Shown: in pieces, positions 9,087 through 17,853 of the stretch
Numbering within the stretch: the stretch's first letter is position 1
How the letters are laid out: every line of letters starts with the position of its first letter
DNA from: Paraoerskovia marina DSM 21750
GTDB taxonomy: Bacteria > Actinomycetota > Actinomycetes > Actinomycetales > Cellulomonadaceae
Reading direction: 5' to 3'
DNA length: 64,000 nt
Assembly: GCF_000701465.1 (NCBI RefSeq)
Contig: NZ_JNIY01000003.1
Span: forward strand, 1,178,001 to 1,242,000
Made by a program: the position numbers and the translations under genes
Notes under the pieces: model-generated
Database searches by the model: none
What the model was told of the DNA's origin: nothing
The model's input: only the letters and a program-made list of their open reading frames with translations

Positions 9087-9626
9087 GTGCCCGTGACCGC
9101 CGTGAGTCTGCCCGCCTCCGCCCTGATGCTGCCCGGGGCGGCCGGGCGCGCGGATCCCCTCGCGCACCTGCGCGCCACCGCGGTCGCCGCGCTGATCGAC
9201 GCCGTGGGACGGGCCGGTCGCTGCCTGGTCGTCGCACGAGGGAGCGCGACGCGATTTGCCGACCTTCTCCCGGACCTCGGGCAGGCAGGTGGCCCCTGGG
9301 TCGACGTCTCGACCGCCCGGTCGGCAGAGACGAAGGCCGTGCCGACCTCGGACGCCCGGGCAGGACTGCAGGCGTCCGTGCTGCTCACCCTGCTCGACAC
9401 CGTGGCCCCCGTCCTGCCTCGACGCGTGCTCGAGATCGCCGACGACGCCACGGGCGACGAGCTGTCCGCCGTCCTGGTACGCGGCGACGTCGTCCTCGTG
9501 GGGGACGACGCCGGTCGCGGCGCGGTCCGGGCGTGCGCCGGCCGGGCCCTCGGACCGGGCCGCAGGGTCGCGTCGGTCCGCGTGGCCGACGAGGAGCTGA
9601 CCGTCAAGGTCTGGGGGACGCCATGA
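9087..9626 (+). CDS. Uncharacterised protein between miaB and miaA
   Basis: The 179-residue product is not recognised with confidence. It starts with an Ala/Leu-rich stretch (SLPASALMLPGAAGRADPLAHLR), has a strand such as CLVVARGSATRFADLLPDLG, and later VLEIADDATGDELSAVLVRGDVVLVGDD. Other Actinobacteria often have a class III extradiol-dioxygenase-like gene in this miaB-miaA position, and this could be a shortened, diverged relative, but I see no metal ligands that prove it. The GTG at 9087 is preferred because a -10-like TACCGT precedes it. miaA begins in an ATGA overlap with its stop, so the two are translationally coupled. Confidence 0.6.
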   Translation: MPVTAVSLPASALMLPGAAGRADPLAHLRATAVAALIDAVGRAGRCLVVARGSATRFADLLPDLGQAGGPWVDVSTARSAETKAVPTSDARAGLQASVLLTLLDTVAPVLPRRVLEIADDATGDELSAVLVRGDVVLVGDDAGRGAVRACAGRALGPGRRVASVRVADEELTVKVWGTP

Positions 9627-10570
9627 TCATCGCCGTCGTCGGACCGACCGCGACGGGCAAGTCCGACCTCGCGCTGGACATCGCCGAGTCCCTCGCGCCC
9701 GCGGAGATCGTCAACGCGGATGCGTACCAGACGTATCGACGCATGGACATCGGCACGGCCAAGGTGCCGCCGGAGGAGCGGCGCGGCGTCCCCCACCATC
9801 TCGTCGACGTCCTGGATCCCGATCAGGAGTCCACGGTCGCCGAGTATCAGCGGGACGCGCGCGCGGCGCTCGCGGACATCGCCGCACGGGGCGCGCAACC
9901 GGTCGTCGTCGGGGGCTCCGGGCTCTACGTCCGGGCACTTCTCGACCACATGGAGTTCCCGGGCACCGACCCGGTCGTCCGCGCTCACCTCGAGGCCCGG
10001 GCGGTGGCTGAGGGCCCGGGCGTGCTGCACGCCGAGCTCGCGCTCCGCGACCCGGAGGCCGCGGAACGCATCGACCCGCGCAACGCGCGACGGGTCGTCC
10101 GGGCGCTCGAGGTCGTCGAGGTCACGGGTGAGAGGTTCACGGCCTTTCTCCCGCGGCAGGAGTACGTGTCGCCCGCCGTCCAGATCGGACTGGACTGCGA
10201 CCGCACCGTGCTCGACGCGCGCGTGGACGCCCGCGTCGAGGCGATGTGGGGTCGGGGTCTGGTCGACGAGGTCCGTCGGATCGCCCCTGCGCTCGGTCGG
10301 ACGGCGGCTCGTGCGGTCGGCTATGCGGAGGTGCTGGCGATGGACGCCGGAGAGCTCACCCCTGACGAGGCCCGTGCGGCGATCGCGGCGAACACGCGGC
10401 GTCTTGCGCGCAAGCAGATGGGATGGTTCGGGCGAGACCCGCGGGTGAACTGGCTCGACGCGCAGTCACCGACCCTGCTCGCGGAAGCGCTGGCGGTCGT
10501 CGAGTCCGCCCGCCGCGGGCCCGGACCGGATCCCGGGCCCGCACCGGTACGCCGTAGCCTGGGTGCATGA
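9623..10570 (+). CDS. miaA: tRNA dimethylallyltransferase MiaA
   Basis: MiaA transfers the dimethylallyl group from DMAPP to A37 of tRNAs, making the substrate for MiaB. The protein has 315 residues. The P-loop GPTATGKS is at residues 7-14. Further hallmarks are VNADAYQTYRRMDIGTAK, PHHLVDVLDPD, VVVGGSGLYVRALLD, RDPEAAERIDPRNARRVVRALEV, and ARAVGYAEVLA near the C-terminus. The ATG is inside the preceding stop (ATGA), and dapF overlaps its end the same way, so three genes form a tightly coupled unit. The KQMGWFGRDPRV segment matches the usual family C-terminus. Confidence 0.96.
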   Translation: MIIAVVGPTATGKSDLALDIAESLAPAEIVNADAYQTYRRMDIGTAKVPPEERRGVPHHLVDVLDPDQESTVAEYQRDARAALADIAARGAQPVVVGGSGLYVRALLDHMEFPGTDPVVRAHLEARAVAEGPGVLHAELALRDPEAAERIDPRNARRVVRALEVVEVTGERFTAFLPRQEYVSPAVQIGLDCDRTVLDARVDARVEAMWGRGLVDEVRRIAPALGRTAARAVGYAEVLAMDAGELTPDEARAAIAANTRRLARKQMGWFGRDPRVNWLDAQSPTLLAEALAVVESARRGPGPDPGPAPVRRSLGA

Positions 10571-11496
10571 GCACCGCGCCGCGCCCCACGCTGATTCCCT
10601 TCGTCAAGGGGCACGGCACCCGCAACGACTTCGTCCTCGTCGACGACCGTGCGGGCACGCTGGACCTCGACGCCCAGGACGTGCGACGTCTCACGGACCG
10701 TCGTTCCGGGGTCGGGGCCGACGGCGTCATCCGACTGGCACCGAGCTCCACGCTGCCCGAGGGGCGCGAGGTGCTCGTGGCCGAGCCGTCCGCCGAGTGG
10801 TTCATGGACTACCGGAACGGAGACGGCACGATCGCCGAGATGTGCGGCAACGGCGTGCGGGTGTTCGCCGCCTTCGCGGAGTCGCTCGGCCTCGCCGACT
10901 GTGCACGCGCGCCGTTCGTCGTCGCGACCCGCGACGGCGTGAAGCGGGTGACGCGCGACAGCGACGGCTGGTACTGCGTGGACATGGGGGCGTGGCGCTT
11001 CCCTGGTGGGCAGGGTGCGGTGACGGACGGGTTCGACGCTCGCGTCCAGGCCGCGGGCTGGACGACGGGGAGGCCCGCCCTCTCCGTCGACCTGGGCAAC
11101 CCGCACACCGTCGTCGCGATCTCCGACGAGTCCGAGCTCACGGGACTCGACCTCTCGGCCGCACCGCTCGTCGTCCCCGTCCCGGAGACCGGGACGAACG
11201 TCGAGCTCGTGGTGCCCCTCGGTGAGCACCGGCGCGACGACGGAGCGGTCGCCGGACGCGTCCGCATGCGGGTGCACGAGCGCGGTGCCGGCGAGACGCA
11301 GTCCTGCGGGACGGGAGCCTGTGCCGCGGCGCTCGCCGTCCGGGCGTGGGCGGGCGCCGGGGCGCCCGACGTGTGGTTCGTCGACGTGCCGGGCGGGACC
11401 GTTCGCGTGCGGGTCCTGGCCTCGGGCCACGTGGAGCTGGCCGGGCCGGCCGACCTCGTGTTCGCCGGGACGATCGAGCTCTCCGGCCGCCCCTGA
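10567..11496 (+). CDS. dapF: Diaminopimelate epimerase DapF
   Basis: DapF interconverts LL- and meso-diaminopimelate, the precursor of lysine (and of DAP in cell walls that use it). The 309-residue enzyme has the cofactor-independent racemase cysteine pair, Cys93 in EMCGNGVRVF and Cys247 in SCGTGACAA. Other family landmarks are GHGTRNDFVLVDD, YRNGDGT and VDLGNPH. It overlaps miaA by 4 bp. A -10-like TAGCCT at 10555-10560 lies 6 nt before the ATG and may give an extra leaderless transcript. Since MurE in this window looks adapted to lysine or ornithine, DapF here may serve mainly lysine synthesis. Confidence 0.96.
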   Translation: MSTAPRPTLIPFVKGHGTRNDFVLVDDRAGTLDLDAQDVRRLTDRRSGVGADGVIRLAPSSTLPEGREVLVAEPSAEWFMDYRNGDGTIAEMCGNGVRVFAAFAESLGLADCARAPFVVATRDGVKRVTRDSDGWYCVDMGAWRFPGGQGAVTDGFDARVQAAGWTTGRPALSVDLGNPHTVVAISDESELTGLDLSAAPLVVPVPETGTNVELVVPLGEHRRDDGAVAGRVRMRVHERGAGETQSCGTGACAAALAVRAWAGAGAPDVWFVDVPGGTVRVRVLASGHVELAGPADLVFAGTIELSGRP

Positions 11497-11498
11497 CG

Positions 11499-12134
11499 CT
11501 ACGACGCGCGTGTCACGTGCAGGACCCGAAAGCCCTTGGCGCTCGCGAGCTTCGACGTCGTCAGCCCGGGCAGCGAGTCGTTCATCCACCGCATCAGCGA
11601 GTCCGCGCCGAGGTTGCGCTGCACGACCAGGTGCGCGTCGCCGTCGGGGGCGAGCCGGCCGAGCCAGAGCGTGAGCAGCGCGTGGAGCTCCGCCTTGCCC
11701 ACCCGGATCGGCGGGTTCGACCAGATGCCGTCGAAGACGACGTCGTCCGGCACCTCCTCGGGCGCGACGGCCCGGACGTTGCCCAGACCCAGGCGCTGAG
11801 CGTTGCGCCGCGTCAGGTCCAACGACCGCTCGTTGACGTCCACGGCCCAGACCACCGACTCGGGAGCCTGGGTGGCCATCGTCAGGGCGACGGGGCCCCA
11901 GCCGCACCCCACGTCGAGGTACTGCCGCGCGGAGCCGTCGGGCCGCGGCGACGCGTCGAGCCCGGGAACCGACCGCAGCAGCACCTGCGTGCCGAGGTCG
12001 AGACGCCCGGGGGAGAAGATGCCCGACGCAACCTCGACGGTGACGTCCTCGCCCGCGAGACGCACGTCGATCGTCCGACGCTCCGCGTCCGACGCGGGGC
12101 GGGCGGTGAAATAATGCTCAGCAGGGTCGTCCAC
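11499..12134 (-). CDS. Class I SAM-dependent methyltransferase, RsmC-like
   Basis: The 211-residue protein matches the RsmC/RlmG type, which makes m2G in rRNA. It starts DDPAEHYFTARPAS and has the substrate-side phrase SGIFSPGRLDLGTQVLL. The SAM-binding motif I is YLDVGCGWGPVAL, the acidic motif II is VWAVDVNERSLDL, and the catalytic NPP(F/I) motif is SNPPIRVG. The actual rRNA target is not shown by sequence. The GTG at 12134 is preferred since TAGGAT (minus strand, bases 12143-12148) lies 8 nt upstream. It converges with dapF, with two bases between the stop codons. Confidence 0.82.
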   Translation of the reverse strand: MDDPAEHYFTARPASDAERRTIDVRLAGEDVTVEVASGIFSPGRLDLGTQVLLRSVPGLDASPRPDGSARQYLDVGCGWGPVALTMATQAPESVVWAVDVNERSLDLTRRNAQRLGLGNVRAVAPEEVPDDVVFDGIWSNPPIRVGKAELHALLTLWLGRLAPDGDAHLVVQRNLGADSLMRWMNDSLPGLTTSKLASAKGFRVLHVTRAS

Positions 12135-12250
12135 GGTCGTCGATCCTACGTGCTGACGAAAATCCGCTCGCGCGGGGAATCGCGGACGTGTCACGCTTGT
12201 TCTCCCTCGACCGGGCGACCGCGGTCGCCGGCCCCTCCAGAAAGGCGCAC

Positions 12251-13786
12251 ATGCCCCAGACACCGTCCGACAACACCCCGAACGACCTCGACGACCACGA
12301 CGCCGTCGTCGGGCTCCCGGAGCGTGACGTCGCCGACGAGGTCGTGGCACGCGTGCTGGCCCGGGCGGGAACCGCGAGGGCCGAGGGCGGCACCGTCCAC
12401 TCTGCCCACGACGGCGACCAGCTGGACCTCGCGGAGCGCGCCGCGCTCCGACGGGTCGCGGGGCTCTCCACAGAGCTTCAGGACGTCACCGAGGTCGAGT
12501 ACCGCCAGCTTCGTCTGGAGAAGGTCGTCCTCGTCGGGCTGTGGGGATCCGACGGCGTGACCGCGGACGACGCCGAGGTCTCCCTGCGTGAGCTCTCGGC
12601 GCTCGCGGAGACGGCTGGCTCGGAGGTTCTCGACGGCCTGCTGCAGCGACGGCAGAAGCCCGACCCCGGGACGTATCTCGGGTCCGGGAAGGCCGCGGAA
12701 CTGGCCGGGATCGTCGCCGCCTGCGGGGCCGACACCGTCGTCGTCGACGCGGAGCTCGCACCGTCGCAGCGGCGGTCGCTGGAGGACGTCGTCAAGGTCA
12801 AGGTCATCGACCGGACCGCGCTGATCCTCGACATCTTCGCCCAGCACGCCAAGTCCAGGGAGGGCAAGGCGCAGGTCGAGCTCGCTCAGATGGAGTACAT
12901 GCTGCCGCGCCTGCGTGGCTGGGGTGAGTCGATGTCCCGCCAGGCGGGCGGACAGGTCGGTGGCGCGGGCGCCGGGATGGGTTCGCGCGGTCCCGGGGAG
13001 ACGAAGATCGAGCTCGACCGGCGACGCATCCGCACCCGGATGGCCAAGCTGCGTCGGGAGATCGCCGCGATGGCGCCCTCGCGGGCCACCAAACGCGGGT
13101 CCAGACGTCGAGGACACATCCCGTCGGTCGCGATCGTCGGCTACACGAACGCCGGGAAGTCCTCCTTGCTCAACGCCCTGACCGGTGCGGGGGTGCTGGT
13201 GGAGAACGCGCTCTTCGCGACGCTCGACCCGACGATTCGTCGGGCGCAGACCGAGGACGGGCGCGTTTACACGCTCGCCGACACGGTCGGCTTCGTCAGG
13301 AACCTGCCGCACCAGCTCGTCGAGGCCTTCCGGTCGACGCTCGAGGAGGCGGGGGAGGCGGACCTCATGCTGCACGTGGTCGACGCGTCCCACCCCGACC
13401 CCGAGGGGCAGATCGCGGCGGTGCGCACCGTGCTTGCCGACGTCCCAGGCGCCGACCGGGTGCCGGAGGTCGTCGTGCTCAACAAGGCCGACGTCGCCGA
13501 CCCGGAGACCGTGGCCCGGGTCAGGCTGCACGAGCGTCGGACGATCGTCGTCTCGGCCCACGGCGGTGAGGGGATCGACAACCTGCTCGAGCTGATCGCC
13601 CGAGAGCTGCCGCGCCCGGCCGTCGAGATCGACGCCGTCGTCCCGTACGACCGCGGCGACCTCGTTCACCGCATCCACGAGGAGGGCGAGATCGACGAGG
13701 AGGAACACCTCGGTACGGGAACACGCATCCGCGGCCGTGTCGACGCAGACCTCGCCGCGCAGATCGCGTCCGTGGCCGTGCGCTGA
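12251..13786 (+). CDS. hflX: GTPase HflX
   Basis: HflX is a ribosome-associated GTPase that splits stalled or hibernating ribosomes. The protein has 511 residues. An N-terminal HflX domain contains GTYLGSGKAAELA and VVDAELAPSQRRSLED, then a linker helix region with GSRGPGETKIELDRRRI. The G domain has G1 VGYTNAGKSSL, G3 DTVGFVRNLPHQL and G4 NKADV. It carries an N-terminal extension of about 100 residues rich in Asp and Ala before the conserved part, a common actinobacterial feature. The ATG at 12251 is preceded by an AGAAAGG ribosome binding site. Confidence 0.95.
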   Translation: MPQTPSDNTPNDLDDHDAVVGLPERDVADEVVARVLARAGTARAEGGTVHSAHDGDQLDLAERAALRRVAGLSTELQDVTEVEYRQLRLEKVVLVGLWGSDGVTADDAEVSLRELSALAETAGSEVLDGLLQRRQKPDPGTYLGSGKAAELAGIVAACGADTVVVDAELAPSQRRSLEDVVKVKVIDRTALILDIFAQHAKSREGKAQVELAQMEYMLPRLRGWGESMSRQAGGQVGGAGAGMGSRGPGETKIELDRRRIRTRMAKLRREIAAMAPSRATKRGSRRRGHIPSVAIVGYTNAGKSSLLNALTGAGVLVENALFATLDPTIRRAQTEDGRVYTLADTVGFVRNLPHQLVEAFRSTLEEAGEADLMLHVVDASHPDPEGQIAAVRTVLADVPGADRVPEVVVLNKADVADPETVARVRLHERRTIVVSAHGGEGIDNLLELIARELPRPAVEIDAVVPYDRGDLVHRIHEEGEIDEEEHLGTGTRIRGRVDADLAAQIASVAVR

Positions 13787-13838
13787 CGAGTTCCCCACAG
13801 ATGGCCCTCCCGGGGATCCTCGGAAGGCTCGCTACCCC

Positions 13839-13850
13839 TAGGATCGTCGG
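13839..13850 (+). promoter_or_regulatory. Putative leaderless promoter of the DinG-like helicase gene
   Basis: TAGGAT at 13839-13844 is followed after 6 nt by the ATG at 13851. There is no Shine-Dalgarno sequence between them. This is one of several such arrangements in the window. Confidence 0.5.
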
Positions 13851-15884
13851 ATGACCAGCGCGGGAGTGGACGAGGCCGACCGGACGGCCGCCGGGACCAC
13901 GGTCGCGCCCGTGCGTGACCTTCTCGCGACGGCCGTCGCAGCGCTCGGCGGGACCGAACGCGCCGGGCAGACCCGCATGGCCGAGGCGGTCGGCGGTGCG
14001 ATCGACTCGGGAACGCACCTTCTCGTACAGGCGGGGACCGGCACGGGTAAGTCGCTCGGGTACCTCGTGCCCGCGGTTCGACATGCCGTCGTCGACGACG
14101 AGAAGGTCGTCGTCTCGACCGCGACGCTCGCGCTGCAGCGTCAGGTCGTCACCCGTGACCTCCCGCTCGTCGCCGACGCTCTCGCGGGCGAGCTGCCGCG
14201 GCGCCCGGACATCGCCCTGCTCAAGGGGTGGAACAACTACGTCTGTGCCCACAAGGTGGGCGGTGGGTACCCCGAGGACGAGCCGGCGCTCTTCGACCTG
14301 CCCGGGGCCGAGAGGGCGGGCGGCGCGGAGCACCCTGCTCCCGCCGACGGCGCGGACGCGAGCCTGGGCGCGCAGGTGCTGCGGGCCCGAGAGTGGGCGG
14401 CGGCGACGACCACGGGGGACCGCGACGACCTCGTGCCCGGTGTCTCGGACAAGGCATGGCGCCAGGTCTCCGTCTCGACGATGGAGTGCCTGGGCGCCAA
14501 GTGCCCCCTGATCGACGACTGCTTCCCCGAGGCCGCGCGGCAACGCGCGAGGGAGGCCGACGTCGTCGTGACGAATCACGCGATGCTGGGCATCGAGGCA
14601 TCGGGACTCACCCAGATCCTCCCTCCGCACGACGTTCTCGTGGTCGACGAGGCGCACGAGCTGACGGAGCGCGTGACCGCCGCGGCGACCGTCGAGCTGT
14701 CCGCCCCGTCCGCCGAGCACGCCGCACGGCTCGCCCGTCGCCACGGTGGGGTCACGACCGACGACCTCGACTCCGCCGCGGCGCTGCTCGGGACGATGCT
14801 CGAGGAGCTCCCGCCCGAACGCTTTCCGGCCGGCCTCCCGGACGAGGTCCGCGTGGTGGTCGGTGCGGTCCGGGACGCGGCACGCGGGCTCGTGTCGGCC
14901 CTGAAGCCCGAGTCCGGGTCGACGCCCGACCCCGGTCTCAAGCTGGCCCAGGCGTCGGTCCTCGCGCTGCACGACGTCGCCGAGCGGATGGCCGCCGACC
15001 CGACCGGGCACGACGTGCTCTGGTGCACCCAGCCGGACGCGTCGTACGGCGGCCCGTCGTCCCCGCGTCTGCACGCAGCCCCGCTCGCGGTGAACGGTCT
15101 GATCCGCGAGCACCTCCTCGCCGAGCGGACCGGGGTGCTCACCTCCGCGACACTGGCGCTCGGCGGGAGCTTCGAGCCTGTCGCCCGCTCCCTCGGGCTC
15201 GACCCCGAGGAGACGCCGTGGACCGGTGAGGACGTCGGCAGTCCGTTCGACTACGGGCGCCAGGGCATCCTGTACATCGCCCGCAACCTGCCCGCGCCCG
15301 GGCGGGACGCGTCGACGGAGCACCAGCTCGACGAGATCGCGGACCTCATGACGGCCGCCGGGGGACGAACCCTGGGACTCTTCTCCTCGCGCCGGGCCGC
15401 GACCGTCGCCGCCGACGCGATGCGCGAGCGTCTCGACATCCCGATCCTGTGCCAGGGCGACGATCAGCTCCCGACGCTGGTCCGCCAGTTCGCCGACGAC
15501 GACGCGACGTCGCTCTTCGGAACTCTCTCGCTCTGGCAGGGAGTCGACGTCCCAGGGCCCGCGTGCAGGCTAGTGCTCATCGACCGCATTCCGTTCCCCC
15601 GTCCGGACGACCCGGTGCGGTCGGCCCGCGCCCGCGCGGTGGAGGAGGCCGGCGGGAACGGGTTCATGCAGGTCTCGGCAGCGCATGCGGCGCTCCTCCT
15701 GGCACAGGGCTCCGGTCGGCTGGTCCGCTCGATCGACGACCGCGGCGTCGTCGCGGTCCTCGACCCCCGGCTCGCGACGGCCCGCTACGGACAGTTCCTC
15801 CTGCGATCCATGCCGCCCTTCTGGCGCACCCACGACCGCTCCACGGTCATCGGTGCCCTCGAACGCCTCGACGCCCTAGGCTAG
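13851..15884 (+). CDS. ATP-dependent DNA helicase, DinG/XPD-like
   Basis: This is a 677-residue superfamily 2 helicase of the iron-sulfur XPD/DinG branch, likely unwinding damaged or forked DNA 5'-3'. Walker A is QAGTGTGKSLGY near residue 63. Four cysteines that fit the 4Fe-4S cluster are at 132 (NYVCAHK), 213, 218 and 224 (ECLGAKCPLIDDC). The DEAH box is VVDEAHEL. C-terminal motifs include GVLTSATLALGG, LFSSRRAA, SLWQGVDVPG and QGSGRLVRS. No SOS box is visible upstream, so damage induction is not supported here. The gene begins 64 bp after hflX behind its own -10-like element. Confidence 0.92.
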   Translation: MTSAGVDEADRTAAGTTVAPVRDLLATAVAALGGTERAGQTRMAEAVGGAIDSGTHLLVQAGTGTGKSLGYLVPAVRHAVVDDEKVVVSTATLALQRQVVTRDLPLVADALAGELPRRPDIALLKGWNNYVCAHKVGGGYPEDEPALFDLPGAERAGGAEHPAPADGADASLGAQVLRAREWAAATTTGDRDDLVPGVSDKAWRQVSVSTMECLGAKCPLIDDCFPEAARQRAREADVVVTNHAMLGIEASGLTQILPPHDVLVVDEAHELTERVTAAATVELSAPSAEHAARLARRHGGVTTDDLDSAAALLGTMLEELPPERFPAGLPDEVRVVVGAVRDAARGLVSALKPESGSTPDPGLKLAQASVLALHDVAERMAADPTGHDVLWCTQPDASYGGPSSPRLHAAPLAVNGLIREHLLAERTGVLTSATLALGGSFEPVARSLGLDPEETPWTGEDVGSPFDYGRQGILYIARNLPAPGRDASTEHQLDEIADLMTAAGGRTLGLFSSRRAATVAADAMRERLDIPILCQGDDQLPTLVRQFADDDATSLFGTLSLWQGVDVPGPACRLVLIDRIPFPRPDDPVRSARARAVEEAGGNGFMQVSAAHAALLLAQGSGRLVRSIDDRGVVAVLDPRLATARYGQFLLRSMPPFWRTHDRSTVIGALERLDALG

Positions 15885-15915
15885 ACACTTCGGATCCGAT
15901 CCCTGGGAGGGCGCA

Positions 15916-16881
15916 GTGCAGTCACGGACGACGAAGCTGGCGATCGTCGGCGCGGGAGCCGTCGGTTCCACGATGGCGTATGCGGCGCTGATGCGCGGCG
16001 CAGCACGGACGGTGGCCCTCTACGACCTGAATGCCGCAAAGGTCGAGGCCGAGGTGCTCGACCTGCAGCACGGGCTCGAGTTCATGCCCCAGGCGACCGT
16101 CCAGGGGTCGGACGACATCTCGGTCTGCGCCGGCGCCGACGTGGTCGTGATCACCGCGGGGGCCAAGCAGCGGCCCGGTCAGTCGCGGCTCGACCTCGCC
16201 GACGCGACCATCGGCGTCGTGCGTGCTGTCCTCCCGCCGCTCCTGGAGGTCGCTCCCGACGCGATCTACCTTCTCGTGACGAACCCCGTCGACGTCGTGA
16301 CCTACGCCGCGCTGCAGACCTCCGGACTGCCCCCGCGTCAGGTCTTCGGGTCAGGCACCGTGCTCGACTCCTCCCGGCTTCGGCAGTCCGTGGCCCAGCA
16401 CTGCGGGGTGGCCGTGCAGAACGTGCACGCGTACATCGCCGGTGAGCACGGCGACTCGGAGATCCCGCTCTGGTCGAGCGCCACCATCGGTGGCGTGCCG
16501 CTGCTGGACTGGCAGGGTCTGCCGGGCCGAGGGTCTCTGACGGCCGCCGACCGCGAGGCGATCGCGCGCGACGTCGTGCAGTCTGCCTATCGCGTGATCG
16601 CGGGCAAGGGTGCGACGAACTACGCGATCGGGCTCGCGGGTTCCCGCATCGTCGAGGCCATCCTCGGGGACGAGCACCGCGTGCTCCCGGTCTCGACCCT
16701 CATCCAGGGCAACGAGGACCTCGACGGCATCTGCCTCTCTGTCCCGGCACTCGTCGACCGACGCGGCTGCGACGTACGGATCGACGTCCCCCTCAACGAC
16801 GAAGAGCGTGCAGGGCTTCGGCGTTCGGCGGAGGCGATGCGCGAGACTCTGCAGAAGGTCGGCCTGCGCAACCCCGCCTGA
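15916..16881 (+). CDS. ldh: L-lactate dehydrogenase
   Basis: This NAD-dependent enzyme reduces pyruvate to L-lactate in fermentation. The 321-residue protein has the NAD fold motif VGAGAVGS near residues 11-18 and the catalytic histidine at residue 178 in GEHGDSE. Family segments include ITAGAKQRPGQSRLDL, VTNPVDVVTYAA and FGSGTVLDSSRLR, the last of which contains the substrate-binding arginine region. The sequence is of the lactate rather than malate type. The GTG start is preceded by GGGAGGG. The gene converges with lexA across 31 bases. Confidence 0.95.
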   Translation: MQSRTTKLAIVGAGAVGSTMAYAALMRGAARTVALYDLNAAKVEAEVLDLQHGLEFMPQATVQGSDDISVCAGADVVVITAGAKQRPGQSRLDLADATIGVVRAVLPPLLEVAPDAIYLLVTNPVDVVTYAALQTSGLPPRQVFGSGTVLDSSRLRQSVAQHCGVAVQNVHAYIAGEHGDSEIPLWSSATIGGVPLLDWQGLPGRGSLTAADREAIARDVVQSAYRVIAGKGATNYAIGLAGSRIVEAILGDEHRVLPVSTLIQGNEDLDGICLSVPALVDRRGCDVRIDVPLNDEERAGLRRSAEAMRETLQKVGLRNPA

Positions 16882-16912
16882 AGCGCTCGGACGGTGTGGC
16901 GCAGAGCACGGC

Positions 16913-17659
16913 TCAGAGGCTGCGGAGGACGGAGACGATCCGTCCGAGAACCTGAGCGTCGTCACCGGGGATCGGCTCGTACGCGTCATTCCGCGGCACG
17001 AGCCAGACGTGCCCGTCTGTCCGCCGGAACGTCTTGACGGTCGCCTCACCGTCGATCATCGCGGCGACGATCTCGCCGTTCTCCGCCACCGGCTGGCGGC
17101 GGACCACGACCCAGTCGCCGTCGCAGATCGCCGCGTCGACCATCGAGTCTCCGACGACCTTCAGCAGGAACAGCTCGCCGTCGCCGGTGATCTGCCGCGG
17201 GAGCGGGAACACGTCTTCGACAACCTGGTCCGCGAGGATCGGGCCGCCGGCCGCGATCCGCCCCACGACGGGGACGTAGGAGGGCCGGGGGGTCGCGTCT
17301 GTCGACTCGGGCCCGGAACTCTCGGCCCGGTCGAGAAGTGTGATCGGCGTCGTCGGTGCCGGCTCGAGGGCGGCACCGGCCTGCTGCGGCATCCGGACGA
17401 CCTCCATCGCGCGCGGACGGTTCGGGTCACGTCGGAGGTATCCCTTGCGCTCCAACGTCATCAGCTGGTGCTTCACGCTGGAGGGACTCGTCAGGCCCAC
17501 GGCCTCGCCGATCTCGCGCATGCTCGGTGGGTAGCCCCGCGAGTCGACCGACGCCTGGACGGTCTCGAGGACGAGTCTCTGGCGCTCTGACAGCGGTTGC
17601 CGCGCCGTCAGAGGATGCACCTCGGCGAGGGGGACGTCTGAACCGGGCACTCGCTCCAC
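16913..17659 (-). CDS. lexA: LexA repressor
   Basis: LexA represses the SOS regulon and cleaves itself when RecA filaments form. The 248-residue protein has a winged-helix DNA-binding domain (about residues 23-88, with [21 protein letters not shown] as the helix-turn-helix). A variable linker leads to the self-cleavage site Ala137-Gly138 and the S24 peptidase domain with catalytic Ser172 and Lys209. The GTG at 17659 is chosen because GGAGAGAAC precedes it and because longer starts would translate through the SOS operator. It is autoregulated by the box at 17732-17743. Confidence 0.95.
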   Translation of the reverse strand: MERVPGSDVPLAEVHPLTARQPLSERQRLVLETVQASVDSRGYPPSMREIGEAVGLTSPSSVKHQLMTLERKGYLRRDPNRPRAMEVVRMPQQAGAALEPAPTTPITLLDRAESSGPESTDATPRPSYVPVVGRIAAGGPILADQVVEDVFPLPRQITGDGELFLLKVVGDSMVDAAICDGDWVVVRRQPVAENGEIVAAMIDGEATVKTFRRTDGHVWLVPRNDAYEPIPGDDAQVLGRIVSVLRSL

Positions 17660-17704
17660 TGTTCTCTCCGCTCCGTCGAGGTCGCCGCCGAAAGGCGATG
17701 CCTC

Positions 17705-17743
17705 AGAGTAGGTCAGAACGCCACTTCTTTCAAACACGTGTTC
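17705..17743 (-). promoter_or_regulatory. lexA promoter with overlapping SOS box
   Basis: On the minus strand TTGAAA (17728-17733) and TACTCT (17705-17710) are spaced by exactly 17 bp. The LexA operator GAAC-ACGT-GTTT (bases 17732-17743) overlaps the upstream edge of the -35. One half-site differs by one base from GAAC-N4-GTTC, which could make autorepression slightly weaker than repression of recA. Confidence 0.75.
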
Positions 17744-17775
17744 GATCCTGCCGTGTGCGGCGCGCCCCGGTGTGC

Positions 17776-17812
17776 TATACATCGTACAGATGTTCGACGA
17801 ACAGGTGTTCGA
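17776..17812 (+). promoter_or_regulatory. SOS box and -10 before the LysM division-suppressor gene
   Basis: A perfect operator GAAC-AGGT-GTTC is at 17799-17810. TATACA at 17776-17781 can serve as a -10, which would place the operator just after the transcription start. It lies 55 bp from the lexA box centre to centre 67, so the two divergent genes each have their own box. Confidence 0.7.
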
Positions 17813-17853
17813 TCAGCCGGGGAAGCTGCTCGAGCTCCGTGAGAGGAGAATCG

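Noticed and set aside
12191-13798. A 535-codon minus-strand open frame opposite hflX
   Set aside because: Shadow of hflX; no domain or start signal, and hflX carries complete G motifs.
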